A stretch of DNA of 64,000 bases, taken from the NCBI GenBank assembly GCA_026391735.1, contig JAPLDL010000011.1, positions 128,211 through 192,210 on the forward strand. The letters are read 5' to 3'. Numbering within the stretch: position 1 is the stretch's first letter; every line of letters begins with the position of its first letter. The notes beneath the pieces were generated by a model. That model made no database searches. It was not told where the DNA came from and was given only the letters and a program-made list of their open reading frames with translations. Positions 60,583 to 64,000 of the stretch are shown one piece after another. Origin of the DNA: Bacteroidota bacterium (GTDB lineage: Bacteria; Bacteroidota; Bacteroidia; Bacteroidales; FEN-979). The position numbers were made by a program, and so were the translations under genes.

Positions 60583-62517
60583 ATGGGAAAAATAATTGGA
60601 ATTGATCTTGGAACTACTAATTCCTGCGTCGCAGTGATGGAAGGCAATGAGCCTGTAGTAATTGCAAACAGTGAAGGAAGAAGAACAACCCCTTCTATCG
60701 TTGCTTTTACCGACAACGGCGAAAGGAAAGTGGGTGATCCGGCAAAACGCCAGGCAATCACCAACCCGAAGAACACAGTGTCTTCAATAAAACGTTTCAT
60801 GGGTGAAACATATGACCAGGTTCAGGTTGAAATAAAACGTGTACCATATAAGGTCGCTAAGGGCGAAAACAATACGCCCAGGGTAGATATCAACGGGAAA
60901 CTATATACGCCACAGGAAATCTCGGCTATGGTCCTTCAGAAAATGAAGAAGACCGCCGAAGACTATCTCGGACAGGAGATCAAAGATGCTGTGATCACGG
61001 TTCCTGCCTATTTCAGTGATTCTCAGAGGCAGGCAACGAAAGAAGCAGGTGAAATAGCCGGTCTTAATGTCAAACGTATCATTAATGAACCTACCGCTGC
61101 AGCCCTGGCTTACGGGCTCGACAAAAAGCATAAGGATATCAAGGTTGCAGTGTATGATCTTGGAGGAGGTACTTTCGATATTTCAATCCTTGAACTCGGG
61201 GATGGGGTGTTCGAAGTGAAATCCACCAATGGGAATACACATCTTGGCGGTGATGATTTCGACCAGATCGTGATCGACTGGCTTGCCGATGAATTCCTGA
61301 AAGACGAAGGTCTTGATCTGAGGAAGGACCCAATGGCCCTGCAGCGTTTGAAAGAAGCTTCCGAAAAGGCCAAGATAGAACTTTCAAGTTCTGCCGAAAC
61401 CGAGATCAACCTGCCCTATATCATGCCGGTCGACGGAGTTCCCAAGCACCTTGTAAAGAAGCTTTCCAGAGCAAAATTTGAACAACTAGTAGACCGCCTC
61501 ATGCAATCAACAATCCCTCCATGCCAGCAGGCATTGAAAGATGCAGGCATGAATCCTTCGGATGTTGACGAGGTAATCCTGGTTGGAGGATCCACAAGAA
61601 TTCCTGCAATTCAGAAAATCGTCAAGGATTTCTTCGGTAAAGAACCTTCAAAAGGAGTTAACCCGGATGAAGTGGTTGCAGTTGGAGCCGCAATTCAGGG
61701 AGGTGTTCTTACAGGTGAGGTCAAAGACGTCTTGTTGCTTGATGTTACCCCGCTTTCACTGGGTATTGAAACCCTCGGTGGTGTTATGACAAGGCTCATC
61801 GAATCAAATACAACGATCCCTACAAAGAAATCGGAAGTCTTTTCAACTGCAGCCGACAGCCAGACCTCTGTTGAGATCCATGTTTTGCAGGGCGAGCGTC
61901 CAATGGCGAACCAGAACAAGAGCATCGGGAAGTTCCATCTCGACGGCATTCCGCCAGCTCCCAGGGGCATACCCCAGGTCGAAGTCATCTTTGACATCGA
62001 CGCCAACGGCATACTGCACGTGACCGCCAAGGACAAAGCCACGGGCAAGTCACAGCAGATCAGGATAGAGGCTTCATCGGGGCTTTCCGACGACGATATC
62101 AAAAAGATGAAGGAAGAAGCCCAGCGCAATGCCGACGTCGACAAGAAAATGAAGGAAGAAGTCGACAAGATCAACCAGGCCGACACCATGATCTTCCAAA
62201 CCGAAAAGCAGCTGAAAGAATTCGGCGATAAAATTCCGGCCGATAAAAAAGGCGGTATTGAAAAAGCTCTCGAAGAGCTCAAAAACGCCCATAAGAACCG
62301 GGATGTGGCAGCTATTGACAAAGCTCTTGCCAACCTGAATGACATTTGGCAAACAGCCAGCGAGGAAATGTACAAGAACACCCAGGGTGCCCAGCAGGGT
62401 CCTCAGGGAGGTCCCCAGGGAGAACCCCAGCCGGGCCAGGACCAGGGTGGAAACTCTAAAAGTTCGGGAAACGACGAAGTGACCGATGTTGACTTCGAGG
62501 AAGTCAAGGATAAATAA
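60583..62517 (+). CDS. dnaK: Chaperone protein DnaK (Hsp70)
   Basis: 644 residues. ATPase domain: [18 protein letters not shown] at the N-terminus, [20 protein letters not shown] near residue 140, [15 protein letters not shown] near residue 190 and [13 protein letters not shown] near residue 330. A substrate-binding domain ([16 protein letters not shown] onward) and helical lid follow, ending in a Gly/Gln-rich linker and the acidic [13 protein letters not shown] tail. It has no grpE or dnaJ next to it; a CbpA-type partner is at 28.9 kb. A strong terminator follows 23 bases after the stop. Confidence 0.98.
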   Translation: MGKIIGIDLGTTNSCVAVMEGNEPVVIANSEGRRTTPSIVAFTDNGERKVGDPAKRQAITNPKNTVSSIKRFMGETYDQVQVEIKRVPYKVAKGENNTPRVDINGKLYTPQEISAMVLQKMKKTAEDYLGQEIKDAVITVPAYFSDSQRQATKEAGEIAGLNVKRIINEPTAAALAYGLDKKHKDIKVAVYDLGGGTFDISILELGDGVFEVKSTNGNTHLGGDDFDQIVIDWLADEFLKDEGLDLRKDPMALQRLKEASEKAKIELSSSAETEINLPYIMPVDGVPKHLVKKLSRAKFEQLVDRLMQSTIPPCQQALKDAGMNPSDVDEVILVGGSTRIPAIQKIVKDFFGKEPSKGVNPDEVVAVGAAIQGGVLTGEVKDVLLLDVTPLSLGIETLGGVMTRLIESNTTIPTKKSEVFSTAADSQTSVEIHVLQGERPMANQNKSIGKFHLDGIPPAPRGIPQVEVIFDIDANGILHVTAKDKATGKSQQIRIEASSGLSDDDIKKMKEEAQRNADVDKKMKEEVDKINQADTMIFQTEKQLKEFGDKIPADKKGGIEKALEELKNAHKNRDVAAIDKALANLNDIWQTASEEMYKNTQGAQQGPQGGPQGEPQPGQDQGGNSKSSGNDEVTDVDFEEVKDK

Positions 62518-62540
62518 TCAGATTAAAAGGAGCGATCCTG

Positions 62541-62571
62541 AGCCGTCATGCAGTATGACGGCTTTTTTTTT
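62541..62571 (+). terminator. Rho-independent terminator of dnaK
   Basis: Perfect 9-base stem AGCCGTCAT / ATGACGGCT (62541-62549 and 62555-62563) around GCAGT, followed by a run of T. Confidence 0.93.
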
Positions 62572-62640
62572 GAAAAAATCCTGAAAGTTGTATCACTTTT
62601 CCGGTTTCGGCGGATAAAGCATTACCGAAACTCAAACGTA

Positions 62641-63420
62641 ATGAAATCAGCCGGAATCATGTTGTGCTCTGTCATGGTATCAGTTTCCCTTGCCTTGGGA
62701 CAGGGTTATGAGACCTTTCAGAATTTTCCTGTAAACTCGGGAAGTTATCTTAACGGAACGTTCCCCGGATCAGACGGATCAGAATGGACATTTATTCAGT
62801 GCCGGGGTGATAAGGCAATCGAACTTCCTACCCCATGCCTCGGCAGAAAAAGAAACCCCCTGTCCAGATTGCAGTCAGGCGCGATTCAGAACGGATGCGG
62901 AACTATCATTTTCTCTTACCGCCAGGCTTTTTCAACAGCTGTGAATTTAAATCTGCTGGTAAACGGAGAACTTGTAAAAAATGCACTCAGTGCAGGCGGG
63001 AGTGCTGATACTGGGATTATATATTCTTCAGACAGTATTGTGGTTAACATGCCGGGAGAGTTCACTCTGGAATTCAGGCAGGCCGACAGCCTTAATTCGG
63101 GCCAGGTATGTATCGACAATGTTTTCTGGACTTCCTGCAACAGAGGTGTTGGTTACAGAGAAAAGGAAGCTGCCGGAATTCAGTCAGCTGTCATGAAATT
63201 TCTGTGGATCCAAGGCAGAGGCATCACTGTCAGGACCCAGGCAGAAGGAGAAAAAAGCCTCCTGATCTATTCCATATCTGGTGTCCCTGTCAAAGAAATC
63301 AGATTCCCATTGAGAGAGGCCGACTTGCCAATGAACGGTTGCCCGGAAGGCATGTACTTTGCCATCCTACGTGATAAAAATATGAACATGATACGCAACG
63401 TGAAATTGGTTATACATTGA
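62641..63420 (+). CDS. Secreted protein with T9SS-like C-terminal domain
   Basis: 259 residues from the ATG at 62641 (signal MKSAGIMLCSVMVSVSLALGQ). The ORF-track start at 62548 lies inside the dnaK terminator. The central part (FPGSDGSEWTFIQCRGDKAIE, IIFSYRQAFSTAVNLNLLVNG, FTLEFRQADSLNSGQVCIDNVFW) looks like a jelly-roll domain. The C-terminal 75 residues (LLIYSISGVPVKEI...GMYFAILRDKN) have the layout of a type A T9SS sorting domain. The central part recalls domains found after secreted nuclease-like proteins, but no catalytic residues can be named. Function unknown. Confidence 0.72.
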   Translation: MKSAGIMLCSVMVSVSLALGQGYETFQNFPVNSGSYLNGTFPGSDGSEWTFIQCRGDKAIELPTPCLGRKRNPLSRLQSGAIQNGCGTIIFSYRQAFSTAVNLNLLVNGELVKNALSAGGSADTGIIYSSDSIVVNMPGEFTLEFRQADSLNSGQVCIDNVFWTSCNRGVGYREKEAAGIQSAVMKFLWIQGRGITVRTQAEGEKSLLIYSISGVPVKEIRFPLREADLPMNGCPEGMYFAILRDKNMNMIRNVKLVIH

Positions 63421-63434
63421 GGACGCTTTTTCGC

Positions 63435-63442
63435 TATTTTTG
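63435..63442 (+). promoter_or_regulatory. -7 element for the last, partial gene
   Basis: TATTTTTG matches TAnnTTTG, 18 bases before the ATG at 63461. Confidence 0.45.
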
Positions 63443-63460
63443 CGACGTAAACATTCCCCG

Positions 63461-64000
63461 ATGCGAAGACTTGTCATACTTGCCCTGTCGATATTCCTTG
63501 TTTGTCCACGCATTACCGCCCAGAAAAGCAATGAATCAAAGGAAGAAGAAGCAGCCAGGATAGAAATCACGGCCCGGAACGATCAGGAGTCATACCGTGC
63601 TATTGCATGCGGCCATGAAGGGGCGCTGATTTTTTTTAAAAGCGTTGAGATTGCCGATAACCAAAAAGTCAAATGGTATTTTTCATTTTACGACCGGGAC
63701 CTTAAACAGAAATGGGTGAAAAGCCTTCCTGTGCTATCCGATCTAGATTACAGGTTTATGGCTTTTACAGGAGATACCCTGATGCTGGCTTTTATCTACA
63801 AAGGTAAACTAAAAAGCGAAGACCAACCCCTTGAAATTGTGAGGATTGCATTGAAAACCGGGACTTTCATCCCAAATCTTGCAAAAGTGCCGGCAAACTC
63901 TGAACCGGTTTTTTTCGCTGCAGGCAATCGCAATGCTTACCTGGCTCTGAACCACAAAAACGGACAATCCGCAGTTCAGATACTTGACCTGAAATCGAAC
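63461..64000 (+). CDS. Secreted protein of unknown function, 3' partial
   Basis: Open reading frame absent from the ORF track because it runs off the window; 180 codons are visible. It begins MRRLVILALSIFLVCPRITAQ, a good signal peptide, preceded by a -7 element. The mature part begins with a Lys/Glu-rich stretch, then beta-strand-like segments (SYRAIACGHEGALIFFKSVE, KWYFSFYDRDLKQKWVKSLP, FMAFTGDTLMLAFIYKG). The repeated strand-turn pattern could be the start of a beta-propeller, but this is uncertain. Confidence 0.75.
   Translation, partial: MRRLVILALSIFLVCPRITAQKSNESKEEEAARIEITARNDQESYRAIACGHEGALIFFKSVEIADNQKVKWYFSFYDRDLKQKWVKSLPVLSDLDYRFMAFTGDTLMLAFIYKGKLKSEDQPLEIVRIALKTGTFIPNLAKVPANSEPVFFAAGNRNAYLALNHKNGQSAVQILDLKSN

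Noticed and set aside
62548-62640. Upstream start of the T9SS-like protein in the ORF track
   Set aside because: It lies inside the dnaK terminator; the ATG at 62641 gives a proper signal peptide.
1-64000. Mobile elements, prophage, tRNA or rRNA genes
   Set aside because: No transposase, integrase, phage structural gene or attachment repeat was recognised; the intergenic gaps are short and show no tRNA-like sequence.

Overview
The window is a gene-dense piece of a Bacteroidota chromosome, most likely an environmental and probably anaerobic Bacteroidales-type organism. The evidence is as follows. Promoters have the Bacteroidota form TTTG-N19-21-TAnnTTTG. There are type IX secretion (T9SS) C-terminal sorting domains, an LruC-domain lipoprotein, DUF4249 and DUF4271 proteins, an S46 dipeptidyl-peptidase, HU-CCDC81/SPOR proteins and a short adenylate kinase. 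Shine-Dalgarno sites are mostly weak. No rRNA, tRNA, CRISPR array, insertion sequence or prophage is seen, and no gene-free stretch exceeds 300 bases.

Layout: 1-5.4 kb has the end of rlmN, adenine deaminase, an ArsR-type regulator, an Ig-like lipoprotein and a YebC regulator, closed by a terminator. 5.5-7.7 kb (minus) has an orphan response regulator and acetate kinase with a clear promoter and a leader hairpin. 7.9-15 kb (plus) has a GH3-family enzyme, a deoxynucleoside kinase, kdsB (Kdo activation for LPS), an HU-SPOR protein, trmB and a DPP11-type peptidase; a TIGR01777 oxidoreductase follows on minus. 16-24.4 kb has the two methylmalonyl-CoA mutase subunits, separated by a receiver protein, a hybrid histidine kinase and an outer-membrane barrel. 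24.4-28.3 kb holds purE (minus), a small secreted protein, hpt, adk, obg and a PAP2 phosphatase. 28.2-34 kb (minus) has a barrel protein, a CbpA-like DnaJ and two tandem KimA-like potassium transporters. 34-39.9 kb (minus) is one run: a NarL-type two-component pair, panC, panD, a YbhN-like flippase-fold protein, rfaE2, radA and a Nim-like flavoprotein. 40-43.5 kb has an M1 peptidase and an MFS transporter. 43.6-49.3 kb has two large surface proteins, LruC/Ig and beta-helix/T9SS. 49.3-52.8 kb has mnmA, an M28 peptidase and GtrA. 52.8-59.4 kb (minus) is the run panB-rluA-DUF4271-hemD-rnpA-yidD-ctpA-chaN-like. 59.4-64 kb has a DUF4249 lipoprotein, dnaK with a sigma-54-like upstream region, a T9SS-like small secreted protein and the start of an unknown secreted protein.

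Functionally the window is mostly core genes: purine salvage (ade, hpt, adk, purE), pantothenate synthesis (panB, panC, panD), LPS precursors (kdsB, rfaE2), RNA modification (rlmN, trmB, mnmA, rluA) and peptide degradation (DPP11, M1, M28, S41). Methylmalonyl-CoA mutase plus acetate kinase fits a propionate/acetate/succinate-type metabolism.

The most unusual observation is a set of degenerate short-unit tandem arrays. The unit is 7 bases, changing to 8 in one array. They lie at or immediately after stop codons at five places (obg, the MFS gene, the M28 peptidase gene, yidD and hemD), with unrelated unit sequences but the same period. A possible relative of the obg unit sits in the acetate kinase leader. 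They resemble the heptanucleotide STRR repeats of filamentous cyanobacteria. Other leads are the two-component/porin block inside the mutase operon, the tandem KimA pair, and the DPP11 identity supported by residue numbering.
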